Source: an uncultured Desulfovibrio sp. (GTDB taxonomy: Bacteria; Desulfobacterota; Desulfovibrionia; Desulfovibrionales; Desulfovibrionaceae). Taken from it: 64,000 nt of DNA. Positions 45,565 through 53,607 of the stretch are shown here, piece by piece. A model generated the notes under the pieces. It was not told where the DNA came from. It saw only the letters and a program-made list of their open reading frames with translations, and did no database searches. How positions within the stretch are numbered: position 1 is the first letter of the stretch; each line of letters starts with the position of its first letter. The DNA is taken from assembly GCA_913063155.1 (NCBI GenBank), contig CAJXYU010000010.1:60920-124919 (forward strand), given 5' to 3'. A program made the translations under genes and the position numbers.

Positions 45565-46140
45565 TCAGTTGAGTGGCGTCTCGACCTCCAAGGCAAGGCG
45601 CAGCGAGTCAATGAGGCCTCCGGTCCGCTCATTGATCTGTTTCAGGTCATTCTTGTCCGGACGGCCTTCGATGTCGCCCAACCTGCCTGAAGTATTCATG
45701 TGCCGCATGTTTTCGGGAACGAATGCGCTCGGGATGGCCCATTCCGCGGCCACGGCGATGCCCAGGTGGTCGAAGAGCTGGCCCATGTATTTGATGGCCG
45801 GAGTTGCCTCGGCCTCGCCCGTGTGCGGGCCGGCATAGGTGCAGTAGACGCAGGCGAACCTGCCGGGAAGCCGTGGCGAGGCGGGCAGGATCAGGTTGCT
45901 GTCCCGAGCGGAGGCCAGCTGCCCGCCGATCCATTTGAGCATGCGTTTGCCCGGCAACCAGGTGTAGACGCCCGAGCCGATGAAGGTCAGATCGCTTTTC
46001 AGGAGGTCGATCTCCTGGGCTTGTTTGCCGACGTTGACGGTGGTCACGGAGCATCCCTTGGTCACGCAGGCCTGTTCGATTTCCATGGCGATTTTTTCTG
46101 TCTGGCCGTTGAGGGACGCATAGATGTTCAGGATGTTCAT
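45565..46140 (-). CDS. Flavodoxin-like protein
   Basis: A 191-residue flavodoxin-fold protein. The first strand and phosphate loop are ILNIYASLNGQTEKIAMEI, the second strand leads to FIGSGVYTWLPGKRMLKWI, and FACVYCTYAGPHTGE is the third FMN-contacting region. The length is greater than classic flavodoxins and closer to the FldA-like/NAD(P)H reductase-type group. Its start overlaps the methyltransferase stop by four bases and it is last in an operon headed by the giant activase-like gene. A role as electron donor or acceptor for that ATP-driven reductase is a reasonable inference. Confidence 0.85.
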   Translation of the reverse strand: MNILNIYASLNGQTEKIAMEIEQACVTKGCSVTTVNVGKQAQEIDLLKSDLTFIGSGVYTWLPGKRMLKWIGGQLASARDSNLILPASPRLPGRFACVYCTYAGPHTGEAEATPAIKYMGQLFDHLGIAVAAEWAIPSAFVPENMRHMNTSGRLGDIEGRPDKNDLKQINERTGGLIDSLRLALEVETPLN

Positions 46141-46775
46141 TGGTTTGCCTCTTTTGGTGTTGGGTTATTGGGGGCGCCCGGCAGGGGAGCCTTGCGGAAT
46201 CGTACCATGTAGTTGACGCCGAGGTCCGCGTAGCTGATCTGCCGGTAGCCGTTGTTGTCGATGAGTTCGGCGATCTCCCCGGCCGAGATGCGCATGTGCA
46301 GCGGCGGGCCGAAATCCATTTCCTCCTTTTTGCACTCCAACACTGCCAGGACGCCGTCCCTTTTGAGGATTCTGTGCAATTCCCGGAACACCGCCGGCGC
46401 CTGGCTCCTGAAATCGAGACAATGCAGGGAGGTGGAGAGCAGGCAGGTATCCACGCTTTCCTCGGGCAGAGGAATGGGGTCGGTCATATCCTGGGTCAGG
46501 GTCAGGAGGTTGCCGAGCCTGTGTTCGGAGGCTTGCCGGTCCACTTCATCCATCATGCGGCTGCTCTGGTCCACAGCGTAGACCTGCCCGTGTTTTCCGA
46601 CGAGCTTTGCAGCATGGATCGAATAGTCCCCAGGGCCGCAGCCCAGGTCCAGGAAGGTGCTGCCTTCGTTCAGGGAAAGAATCCTGAACACGAGATCGGA
46701 ATCGTGCATCTTGTAGCTGGTGGGGCCGCGTCCGTGCGCAAGCTGTTTTTTGCATCCTCGGTGATGGGTATTCAT
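46137..46775 (-). CDS. Class I SAM-dependent methyltransferase
   Basis: A 212-residue enzyme starting at the ATG at 46775 behind AGGAGG. Motif I is FLDLGCGPGDYSIHAAKLVG (about residues 37-56), motif II VYAVDQSSRMMDEV and post-motif VDTCLLSTSLHCLDF; the SAM site is intact. The substrate is unknown. The N-terminus has several His/Lys residues (NTHHRGCKKQLAHGRG), a feature seen in some UbiE/arsenite-type methyltransferase relatives. It lies 15 bases after the activase gene and overlaps the flavodoxin gene, so the three are one operon. Confidence 0.88.
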   Translation of the reverse strand: MNTHHRGCKKQLAHGRGPTSYKMHDSDLVFRILSLNEGSTFLDLGCGPGDYSIHAAKLVGKHGQVYAVDQSSRMMDEVDRQASEHRLGNLLTLTQDMTDPIPLPEESVDTCLLSTSLHCLDFRSQAPAVFRELHRILKRDGVLAVLECKKEEMDFGPPLHMRISAGEIAELIDNNGYRQISYADLGVNYMVRFRKAPLPGAPNNPTPKEANQ

Positions 46776-46790
46776 ATGTTCCTCCTGCAA

Positions 46791-49700
46791 CTAGATATAA
46801 TAAATAAAGGATTCCACTTTCACCCTGTCATTTTCATTTCGGTTGCCGTCAAAGGTCAGGTTCAACGTGGGCAGGGTTTGCCCTTCCTCCGGCCCATTGT
46901 GCAGGATGCCCAGGGAGATGCCGGTGTTCTCGTACATGGAGGTCACCGTGATGACGCCCTCCACGCCGGAGAGAAGTCCGGTCGGTTTTGAACCGCGATA
47001 CCTGCCGAAGGTTCCCGCGTAATAGCCCAGGGTGCGGTCGGCGGATACCGTGAGTTGGTCCATATCCTTTTCGTACGGGCTTGCCGTGGCGAGGGCCTTG
47101 CTCAGGGCCCCCATCTTTTTGGCGAACCTCGCCAGCCGCTTGAAGATGCCCGCTTCCTGGCCGTTGGTGCTCTGTCGGACATAGTCGTTCCAGAAGCTCC
47201 ACAGGTATTCGCTCATGGGCGCATAGACCACCCTGTGTCCCTGCCTTTCCAGCTCCTTGAAGGTGTTGTCGTTGAGGATGTCGTTGAAGAGCACCAGAGG
47301 CTCGCCGATGGCCAGCACTGTTTTGGAACCGTTTTTTGACTGAATCGAAGGACGAATTGTTTCGGCCATGGCCGTGAGCGTTTCCAGGGTCAGTTGCTTT
47401 TCGCGCACCAGTTCCAGGAGCCGTTTCAGGAGCCCGGGCCGGTCTTTTCGCGGAGCCAGGAGCACCATGTCCCCGGCCAGCAGGCACAGGAACAAAGTGT
47501 TCACGTGGCGCTCACCCATGGAGACCAGATCTTCCAGGAAGGGGGAGAGCAGTTTCACGTTGCGCAGGCCGCAACTGTCCAGTTTTGCGCGCAGGAGCCT
47601 GGTGTACTGGCCGTCCACCTCGGCCCCCTCGTTCTGGGGCAGAAGCAGGGTGGTCTCCCTGGCTGACGTCCTGGTCCCCTTGAGGGTGGACAGCACGTCG
47701 CCCAGCAGGGCGGCCAGGGAATAGTATTCGTTGGTCACGGTGTGTTCCCTGCCACGGTCGATGGATGCGTCCGTGGTTTCACCGAGCAGTTGCGCATCAA
47801 TCCCCTCTGCCTGGAGTGCTCCGCATGCCAGGTCCGCATAGGGATACAGGCGGGGCAGCAGCAGGGTGCCCGACAGCGCGTCGCCCGTGTCCGTGGTGAT
47901 TCGCACCGGATCCTCCCTGGGGATGTCGGTATAAGTATCCAGCGGTCCCGCCTGTTGCGGCGCGACCCTGCCCAGGCTGTTCACGAAGGCCTCTACGCGG
48001 GTCAACACACCAACGCCCGAGGAGTGCTCGTCCACCTCGATGGTCAGATAGGGCTTGGAGCCCATGATCTCCTTGAAGTAGTGGGCGGTCACCGTATCCG
48101 GCCCGCAGCCGTGATGTGTGAGGAACACCGCATAAAGGTTTGGGTGCCTGCTCACCAGCTTTGCCGCCTCCAGAATATGCTGGCCGAAGGGCCAGTACAT
48201 GTTGGGGTGCTGTCGGAAGATGTCCACCTCGGGCATGTCGTAGCAGGGCAGGGTCTGGTATCCCATGTCCGCCAGTTTGTCCGGGATGCCCAGGTTAAGC
48301 ACCGGGTCGGCCACGCCGTAAATCTTGGAGATGAGTACGAAGGTCTTGCGACCAGCGGGCAGCTCGGCGATGGCGTCCCTGCTGCGCTGTTCCATCTTCT
48401 TGTGAAACCCGTTGAAGGATTCCATGGCCTTTTGCAGGGCGGCCCCGGTTTCCTGTTCGCTTTTGCCCATTTCCCTGCCGATGCTCATGAACGAATTGCG
48501 CATGAATTCCTGGCCCAGGTTGAAGGCGATGGTGGGGGCCAGCAGCTTGATTCCTTTGCTTTCCAGGTCCATGGCCTTGTTGATGATTTTGAAGGCCAGC
48601 TGCATGTAGGCGCAGCCGTAGGTCTGGCGGGATTGCGAGCCGGGGTGGAACACGGTGTAGAGGTCAGGGAAGAACAGGTAGTCCACGCCTTTTTCCACCA
48701 GTTCGGCGGCATGCCCGTTGATGAGCTTTACCGGATAGCAGGTTTCGTCCAGAGAATAGTCCTGGGCCAGCCGGATGGTTTTCTCGGAGGTGGGCTCGGA
48801 GAGTTGCACGTTGAAGCCCAGTTCACGGAAGAAGGGAAAGAACAGGGGGAACATGCCGAAGGTGAACAGGGCACGGGGGATGCCCACGGTTCTCTTTTTC
48901 GGATCAGGGGTCGGGTCATAGCCCGCGAAGATGAAATCGTGCACCTTCCGGTTGAAATCCGAAGCTGTCACCATGTCGGCCTGCGCCTCGGACTTGCTCT
49001 CATCCAGGGGCGGCGGAGTGAATCCCTTGAACGAGGTCCCCTGTTTGCCTTCGGCGGTCATTTGCTCGCGGGCCAGCATGGCTGCGCCGAATGCGCCGGT
49101 GATGCTGAAGAAGGGAGGCACGTTCACATAGCTTCCCGTGACGGCCCGAAAGGCGTTGACCACCCCCTGGTTGTGGGCCACTCCACCCTGCAGGAAGATG
49201 GTGCGGCCGATGGGCTTTTTTCCCACCACGCGGTTCAGGTAGTTCTTGACGATGGAGTAGCAGAGTCCGGCGGCCAGGTTGCCGGCGGCAGCGCCGTGGG
49301 CCAGATGAGCCGCAATGCTCGTTTCCATGAACACGGTGCAACGCTCCCCCAGGCTGACAGGGTGTTTTCCGGCCAGGGCCGTGGGGCCGATGTCCTTCAG
49401 GGCGATGCCCAGTTTTTTTGCCTGTTCCTCGATGAAGGAACCCGTGCCTGCCGCGCAGACTTTGTTCATCTGGAAATCGGTGACTACACCGTCTTCCAGG
49501 GAAATGAACTTGGAGTCCTGACCGCCGATCTCGAAGATGGTGTCCACCTTGGGGTCGATGGCCACGGCAGCCCTGGCCTGGGTCGTGATTTCGTCGCGGA
49601 TCACGTCCGCGCCCACCAGGCGTCCGGTCATGTACCGTCCCGACCCGGTGGTGGCCGCCCCAGCCACGGTGACGGCGTCGCCCACCTCCCGTTTCAGTTC

Positions 49701-50777
49701 GGCAAGGCCGGTGCGTACGGCCCGGACCGGGTCCCCGGCGGTTCTCAGGTAGCGGTAGGCCAGTATCCTGTTCTCTTCGTCCACGAGCGCGAGGTTGGTG
49801 CTGGTGGACCCCACGTCGATGCCCAGCCAGCAAGTGGCCGTACTGCTCTCTGGCAGCGGGGCGCAGACATGCTTGCCCTCGCCTTCGTCGTAGCCCAGGC
49901 CAGCCAGGGGGGGCAGCCTGCCCCCATCGTGTGTGGGCTGCAAAGGGGCTCGTTCGAGGCTTTCCCTGACCTTGGGCAGATCCAGCGCCAAGTTGTCTTT
50001 GGCCGACAGGATGGCCGCACCGATTGCTCCGGCCATGGCCGAATGATCGTGTACCAGCAGTTCTCCGGGCTCCAATCCCAGCAAGGTATTCATGGCGTCG
50101 GTGATGGCGTTGTTGCGGCAAACTCCGCCCACGAAAAGCATGGGCTTGTTTCTGGGGAGGCGGCGCATGACTGCGGCCCGATAGTTCCTGACCACTGCAT
50201 GGGCAAGCCCGGCCAGAATGTCCGGAACGGACACGCCTTCCTGCTGGTGGTGGGTGATGTCGGTCTTGGCGAACACACTGCATCGTCCGGCGATCCGGGG
50301 AATGAATGTGGCCCTGGCCGCATGGGTTGAATAGTCTTCGATGTCCATGCCCAGCCGCGAGACCTGTTCCTCCAAGAAGGAGCCCGTGCCGGACGAGCAG
50401 TTGGAGGTGGCGGAGATGGAGACTCCCGCCTTGTCCTCCCGACTGAATCCGGTGATGAATTTGGCGGTCTGTCCGCCCATTTCGATGATGGAGGCGCAGT
50501 CGTCGTTCAGGTGAAGTGCGCCTTCTATCAAGGCGGCCGCCTCATTGACCTGGACGGTGTTCCCGTCGGAGAGAAACGCGCTGCCGCTCCCCATGACCGC
50601 GCCCCGGCAAATGCGATCGGCCTCAGGTCGTTTTTGAATACGGGCCAGCATGGCGCGCAGGGACTCTGCCACATTTCCCCGGTGCAGGACGTATTCCGAA
50701 TGGACGACCCTGCCGTCCGGCCCCAGGACAGCGGCCTTGACGGCCGAGTATCCCATGTCGATTCCCAGACTGTGCAT
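46791..50777 (-). CDS. Giant acyl-CoA dehydratase activase-like ATPase (two ASKHA domains plus reductase-like part)
   Basis: A 1328-residue protein. Domain 1 (about 1-265) and domain 2 (about 305-580) are both BadF/HgdC-type ASKHA ATPases (LGIDMGYSAVKAAVLG, LGIDVGSTSTNLALVD). Each keeps the two Cys that bridge the dimer [4Fe-4S] cluster: CSSGTGSFLEEQ near 127 and GRCSVFAKTD near 166 in the first, VCAAGTGSFIEEQ and ERCTVFMETS in the second. The rest is a DUF2229-like and HgdB-like region with DETCYPVKLINGH and THHGCGPDTVTAH. The family uses ATP to push electrons to very low potential, for dehydration of hydroxyacyl-CoA or for double-cubane proteins. No dehydratase genes are adjacent, so the target is unknown. 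Two palindromes of MarR type lie upstream. Confidence 0.9.
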   Translation of the reverse strand: MHSLGIDMGYSAVKAAVLGPDGRVVHSEYVLHRGNVAESLRAMLARIQKRPEADRICRGAVMGSGSAFLSDGNTVQVNEAAALIEGALHLNDDCASIIEMGGQTAKFITGFSREDKAGVSISATSNCSSGTGSFLEEQVSRLGMDIEDYSTHAARATFIPRIAGRCSVFAKTDITHHQQEGVSVPDILAGLAHAVVRNYRAAVMRRLPRNKPMLFVGGVCRNNAITDAMNTLLGLEPGELLVHDHSAMAGAIGAAILSAKDNLALDLPKVRESLERAPLQPTHDGGRLPPLAGLGYDEGEGKHVCAPLPESSTATCWLGIDVGSTSTNLALVDEENRILAYRYLRTAGDPVRAVRTGLAELKREVGDAVTVAGAATTGSGRYMTGRLVGADVIRDEITTQARAAVAIDPKVDTIFEIGGQDSKFISLEDGVVTDFQMNKVCAAGTGSFIEEQAKKLGIALKDIGPTALAGKHPVSLGERCTVFMETSIAAHLAHGAAAGNLAAGLCYSIVKNYLNRVVGKKPIGRTIFLQGGVAHNQGVVNAFRAVTGSYVNVPPFFSITGAFGAAMLAREQMTAEGKQGTSFKGFTPPPLDESKSEAQADMVTASDFNRKVHDFIFAGYDPTPDPKKRTVGIPRALFTFGMFPLFFPFFRELGFNVQLSEPTSEKTIRLAQDYSLDETCYPVKLINGHAAELVEKGVDYLFFPDLYTVFHPGSQSRQTYGCAYMQLAFKIINKAMDLESKGIKLLAPTIAFNLGQEFMRNSFMSIGREMGKSEQETGAALQKAMESFNGFHKKMEQRSRDAIAELPAGRKTFVLISKIYGVADPVLNLGIPDKLADMGYQTLPCYDMPEVDIFRQHPNMYWPFGQHILEAAKLVSRHPNLYAVFLTHHGCGPDTVTAHYFKEIMGSKPYLTIEVDEHSSGVGVLTRVEAFVNSLGRVAPQQAGPLDTYTDIPREDPVRITTDTGDALSGTLLLPRLYPYADLACGALQAEGIDAQLLGETTDASIDRGREHTVTNEYYSLAALLGDVLSTLKGTRTSARETTLLLPQNEGAEVDGQYTRLLRAKLDSCGLRNVKLLSPFLEDLVSMGERHVNTLFLCLLAGDMVLLAPRKDRPGLLKRLLELVREKQLTLETLTAMAETIRPSIQSKNGSKTVLAIGEPLVLFNDILNDNTFKELERQGHRVVYAPMSEYLWSFWNDYVRQSTNGQEAGIFKRLARFAKKMGALSKALATASPYEKDMDQLTVSADRTLGYYAGTFGRYRGSKPTGLLSGVEGVITVTSMYENTGISLGILHNGPEEGQTLPTLNLTFDGNRNENDRVKVESFIYYI

Positions 50778-50804
50778 GGTGTGTTCTCCTGACGATTATT
50801 CGTC

Positions 50805-50831
50805 AATATGGTTTATGTTCTAAACCTTGTT
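50805..50831. promoter_or_regulatory. MarR-type operator, site 2
   Basis: GGTTTA-N5-TAAACC at 50810-50826 (extended by AATAT/CTTGTT flanks) lies 28 bases before the activase ATG. It matches the site at 50889-50915 and one upstream of the RND operon (56359-56380), so repression or activation by the adjacent MarR protein is inferred. Confidence 0.65.
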
Positions 50832-50888
50832 GCCGTATGTAGTCAGCAAATAAAGGCCAGTAAAACCATTGCGTTAATGAAAACGAGG

Positions 50889-50915
50889 AATAAGGTTTAA
50901 CTATTAAACCTTATT
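50889..50915. promoter_or_regulatory. MarR-type operator, site 1 (perfect palindrome)
   Basis: AATAAGGTTTAA (50889-50900) is perfectly inverted at 50904-50915 with three bases between. It lies between the MarR stop and the activase start, and has no T-tract on the coding strand, so it is an operator rather than a terminator. Confidence 0.75.
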
Positions 50916-50925
50916 TGCAAAAAAA

Positions 50926-51402
50926 TTACTCGCCGAATAATTCGGCCATGCGTTCGTTGACCACGGTTTCCACCACGGCGAGAATTGCCGAAGCCAATGC
51001 GATCTGGGTGTCCGGAAAGTCCTGCAACCGTTCCTTCAATGTGCGCAGGTGACGTTCATGGAATTCCTGGTGCGCCTCGAATGCCTCCCACCCCGCGTCG
51101 GTGAGAAAGGCCAGGACCTCCTTGTCGTTGTCCGCGGCTCTTTCCTTGCGGGTAAAGCCCTTTTTCTCAAGTTTGCCTACCATCTGCGAGGCCGCACTTT
51201 TGGTGACGCCCAGCGTATCGCCGATATTTTTGATGTTGATGCCTTCGTTTTTGCCGATGGCCTGGATACAGTGCACCTCCTTGGCCGTCAGGCCCGAGTT
51301 CTTGCCCATGCGGATGGGCAGTTCCTCGATGCGGCAGTGCTTGTTGATGATGCGCATGAGCCTGCTGGTGAGGTGCTGTATGGATTCGTCGGAGTTGTTC
51401 AT
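50926..51402 (-). CDS. MarR-family regulator
   Basis: A 158-residue winged-helix repressor. The recognition part is GINIKNIGDTLGVTKSAAS followed by QMVGKLEKKGFTRKERAADN and KEVLAFLTDAGWEAFEAH, a standard MarR layout. Terminal helices provide dimerisation. It stands between the RND/barrel operon upstream and the activase operon downstream on the same strand. Palindromes with the core TAAACCTTATT occur just after it, before the activase gene, and upstream of the RND gene, which suggests it controls both operons. MarR proteins often bind an aromatic or fatty acyl ligand; the ligand here is unknown. Confidence 0.9.
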   Translation of the reverse strand: MNNSDESIQHLTSRLMRIINKHCRIEELPIRMGKNSGLTAKEVHCIQAIGKNEGINIKNIGDTLGVTKSAASQMVGKLEKKGFTRKERAADNDKEVLAFLTDAGWEAFEAHQEFHERHLRTLKERLQDFPDTQIALASAILAVVETVVNERMAELFGE

Positions 51403-51484
51403 GTTTGTTTGATAAAGATGCTGTACTATTTTGTCAAGATATCCCTTTACCCGTCCATGATTGATTCTTCTGTCGCCGGTGCGC

Positions 51485-52771
51485 TTAGAAGCTGTAGCGC
51501 AGAAATGTGTATATGTTGGTGTTTTTTTCGAATTGGCCGAAAAAGGTGTCCTTATGTTCGCCCATGAATACGTTGGCTCCGATACCCACGGTGGTTCGAT
51601 CAGAGACCTTGTACTGTGCGGAGGGGCGCAGGTAGGCGTCCTGGTCGCTGGGGGAAAGATAGGCGTCCAGAGCCAGGGTCAGGTTTTGATTCATGAGCAA
51701 CTGGGTCAGTTGCAGGGTCAGCACATGGCGGAATTCGTCCTTCTGTTTGGCCGCCGCCGTTCGTTTCCGGTATTCACCATAGTCCAGCTTTTGTTCAACA
51801 TAGTACTGGACGGCCGCGTTGAAATCAGTCCAAAGGTCCTGTGTGTAGCCGACCAGGTAGCGGATTTCCGAGTTGCGCACCGCGCTGTTTTCTCCGCCGT
51901 GGCTTTCCGGGGAATGATAATAGGCGAATTCCACGTTGCCTATGCCGGGGCCCACCGGGCCGCGTGCGCTGGCGCCGTATGCGTTCAGCTCGGGAAAAGT
52001 CGACGTGCCTTTGTCGCTCATGCCTTCCGGGGTTTTCCAGAATCCCCGGTAGGCGTAGAGCGCCAGTTCGTAGCTGCCTGCGGCCCGGTAGAGCCGCGCA
52101 GCGAATTCGTCATCCTCAAACCATGTCTGAGGCGTATCCACCTTCATTGTGTCCTTGTTACCCACCCGTTTTTCGCGGTTCGGGTCCCAATAGGAAACGT
52201 ATTCGCCGTTGACGTACCGGTCCGGGTTGAACTGCGGGGTGTATACCAGATCCAGGTTGGCGAAGTCGCTGAACAGCCCGACCTTGGCTGCGGTGCTCGG
52301 CGCCTTGAGGTATTCCGCATCCCGCCCGATGAAAAACGATTGCCAGTCCTTGGGAAAGAGGTCGTTGAGGAAGACCAGGCCGCCGGTTCCCCAGGTCAGC
52401 ACCTGGGTTCCGACCTTGATGTCCACGGAATCGTTCGGCCTTGAGAAGACCCACGCTTCCCGTGTTTCATAGCCTGTCTGGTTCCTGACTCCGTCCAGGC
52501 GCAGGTCGCCCTTGTATTTGAAGTCGGCGTTTTCCGTACTGGTGAACAATTCCAACTGCATCCTGGTTTCAGCAATGGAAAAATCCTTTTCGTTGGGGTC
52601 CCTGCCCGTACGCATCCCCACGCGGGTTTCCACGAAACCGTTGATTTCCAACGGGTCCAGGAGGTTGCGCAGGGAGGAGGCGAAGCCCTCCTGCGCAAAG
52701 AAGCAGGGCGGTGCGGCCAGGGCTGCGAACAGCCCCAGCCACATGGCCGCCGCAAGGGTGGCCGGTCTCAT
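51485..52771 (-). CDS. Outer-membrane beta-barrel protein of the RND operon
   Basis: A 428-residue protein with a signal peptide (LAAAMWLGLFAALAAPPCFFA) and alternating short amphipathic strands to the C-terminal aromatic residue (NIYTFLRYSF), the hallmark of an outer-membrane barrel. DPLEINGFVETRVGMRTG opens the barrel, and WGTGGLVFLNDLFPKDW is a typical internal segment of DUF1302-like/porin proteins found with MMPL exporters and LolA-like proteins. Its start overlaps the stop of the LolA-like gene by four bases. The trio probably moves a lipid or hydrophobic compound to or across the outer membrane. Confidence 0.87.
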   Translation of the reverse strand: MRPATLAAAMWLGLFAALAAPPCFFAQEGFASSLRNLLDPLEINGFVETRVGMRTGRDPNEKDFSIAETRMQLELFTSTENADFKYKGDLRLDGVRNQTGYETREAWVFSRPNDSVDIKVGTQVLTWGTGGLVFLNDLFPKDWQSFFIGRDAEYLKAPSTAAKVGLFSDFANLDLVYTPQFNPDRYVNGEYVSYWDPNREKRVGNKDTMKVDTPQTWFEDDEFAARLYRAAGSYELALYAYRGFWKTPEGMSDKGTSTFPELNAYGASARGPVGPGIGNVEFAYYHSPESHGGENSAVRNSEIRYLVGYTQDLWTDFNAAVQYYVEQKLDYGEYRKRTAAAKQKDEFRHVLTLQLTQLLMNQNLTLALDAYLSPSDQDAYLRPSAQYKVSDRTTVGIGANVFMGEHKDTFFGQFEKNTNIYTFLRYSF

Positions 52772-53595
52772 CGCATCACCTCTCTGGGGGGACGCCTGAG
52801 ATATCTTTCACCGAAGATGCCGTTCTTGAGGGGAATGTCGTAAAACACGTCCGTGAAGTCCATGACCGTGCTGCTCCCGGTTTCCAGATTCTTCACCTGG
52901 GATTCCGTCACGGTGGGGTAGGTCTTGCCGTTCTTGGGGGCGGCCGAGACGATGTTCTCCACCTGGAGGACCTGCATGATCCGGTAGGGAGTGGACCCGT
53001 TCTTGAAGTATTCCACCCGCATGGGGATGTAGGTGTTCTTGTCGATGTATGCCACATAGTGGGAGAACTCAACGCTGGCCGGATCCTTGGGCGTGTTGCG
53101 GATTACATGGTACCCGTCGGTTTCCTCGCCCAATTCATGTACATCCGCCGTGATGTTTCGGCCGGAGATGTCTTCGTACAGGAAGTCCGACCCTGCAAAG
53201 CTGGTGCGTTTGTCGCCCGCGGCGATGCGTTTCACCAGATCCATGCTCGGCATATACAGCCAACGGTCGTCGTCCTCTCCCTGCTCCACGGTTTTGTGCA
53301 CCAGGAAGACCATTTTACGCACGTCCGCTGGAGACTTGAAGTAGGTCATGTAGTTCTGTGCTCCGTCTTGTTCATCCATGTTCTTCCTGAGGGTGTTCAG
53401 CTCTCTCTTGCGGATGCGCCCCTGGGCGTCGGTGATCTCCAGGGTCACTTTCCCCTTGCAGGTGCTTCCCTGGTAAAGGGCGGCATGGTTTGATTTGCAT
53501 ACGATTTCATCCGCGGTCATGGCCTGGGCGAGGCAGGCGCCTGCGCTCAGGACGACCATGGCGACCAAGGTTGTTGCCAACAGTTTCCGTTGCAT
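52768..53595 (-). CDS. LolA-like outer membrane lipoprotein-sorting protein
   Basis: A 275-residue periplasmic protein with a signal peptide (LLATTLVAMVVLSAGACLAQA). The mature part follows the LolA/LppX fold found beside RND exporters: GKVTLEITDAQGRIRKRE, MTYFKSPADVRKMVFLVHK, DRWLYMPSMDLVKRIAAGDK and SFAGSDFLYEDISGRN. These proteins shield a hydrophobic cargo across the periplasm. It is encoded 12 bases after the exporter and ends inside the barrel gene start. Confidence 0.9.
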   Translation of the reverse strand: MQRKLLATTLVAMVVLSAGACLAQAMTADEIVCKSNHAALYQGSTCKGKVTLEITDAQGRIRKRELNTLRKNMDEQDGAQNYMTYFKSPADVRKMVFLVHKTVEQGEDDDRWLYMPSMDLVKRIAAGDKRTSFAGSDFLYEDISGRNITADVHELGEETDGYHVIRNTPKDPASVEFSHYVAYIDKNTYIPMRVEYFKNGSTPYRIMQVLQVENIVSAAPKNGKTYPTVTESQVKNLETGSSTVMDFTDVFYDIPLKNGIFGERYLRRPPREVMR

Positions 53596-53607
53596 TGTCT
53601 TCTCCTT

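Noticed and set aside
47742..50330. An 862-codon plus-strand frame
   Set aside because: It lies opposite the giant activase gene, whose motifs are intact. Product composition is shadow-like (Gly/His/Val/Arg) and no ribosome site is present.
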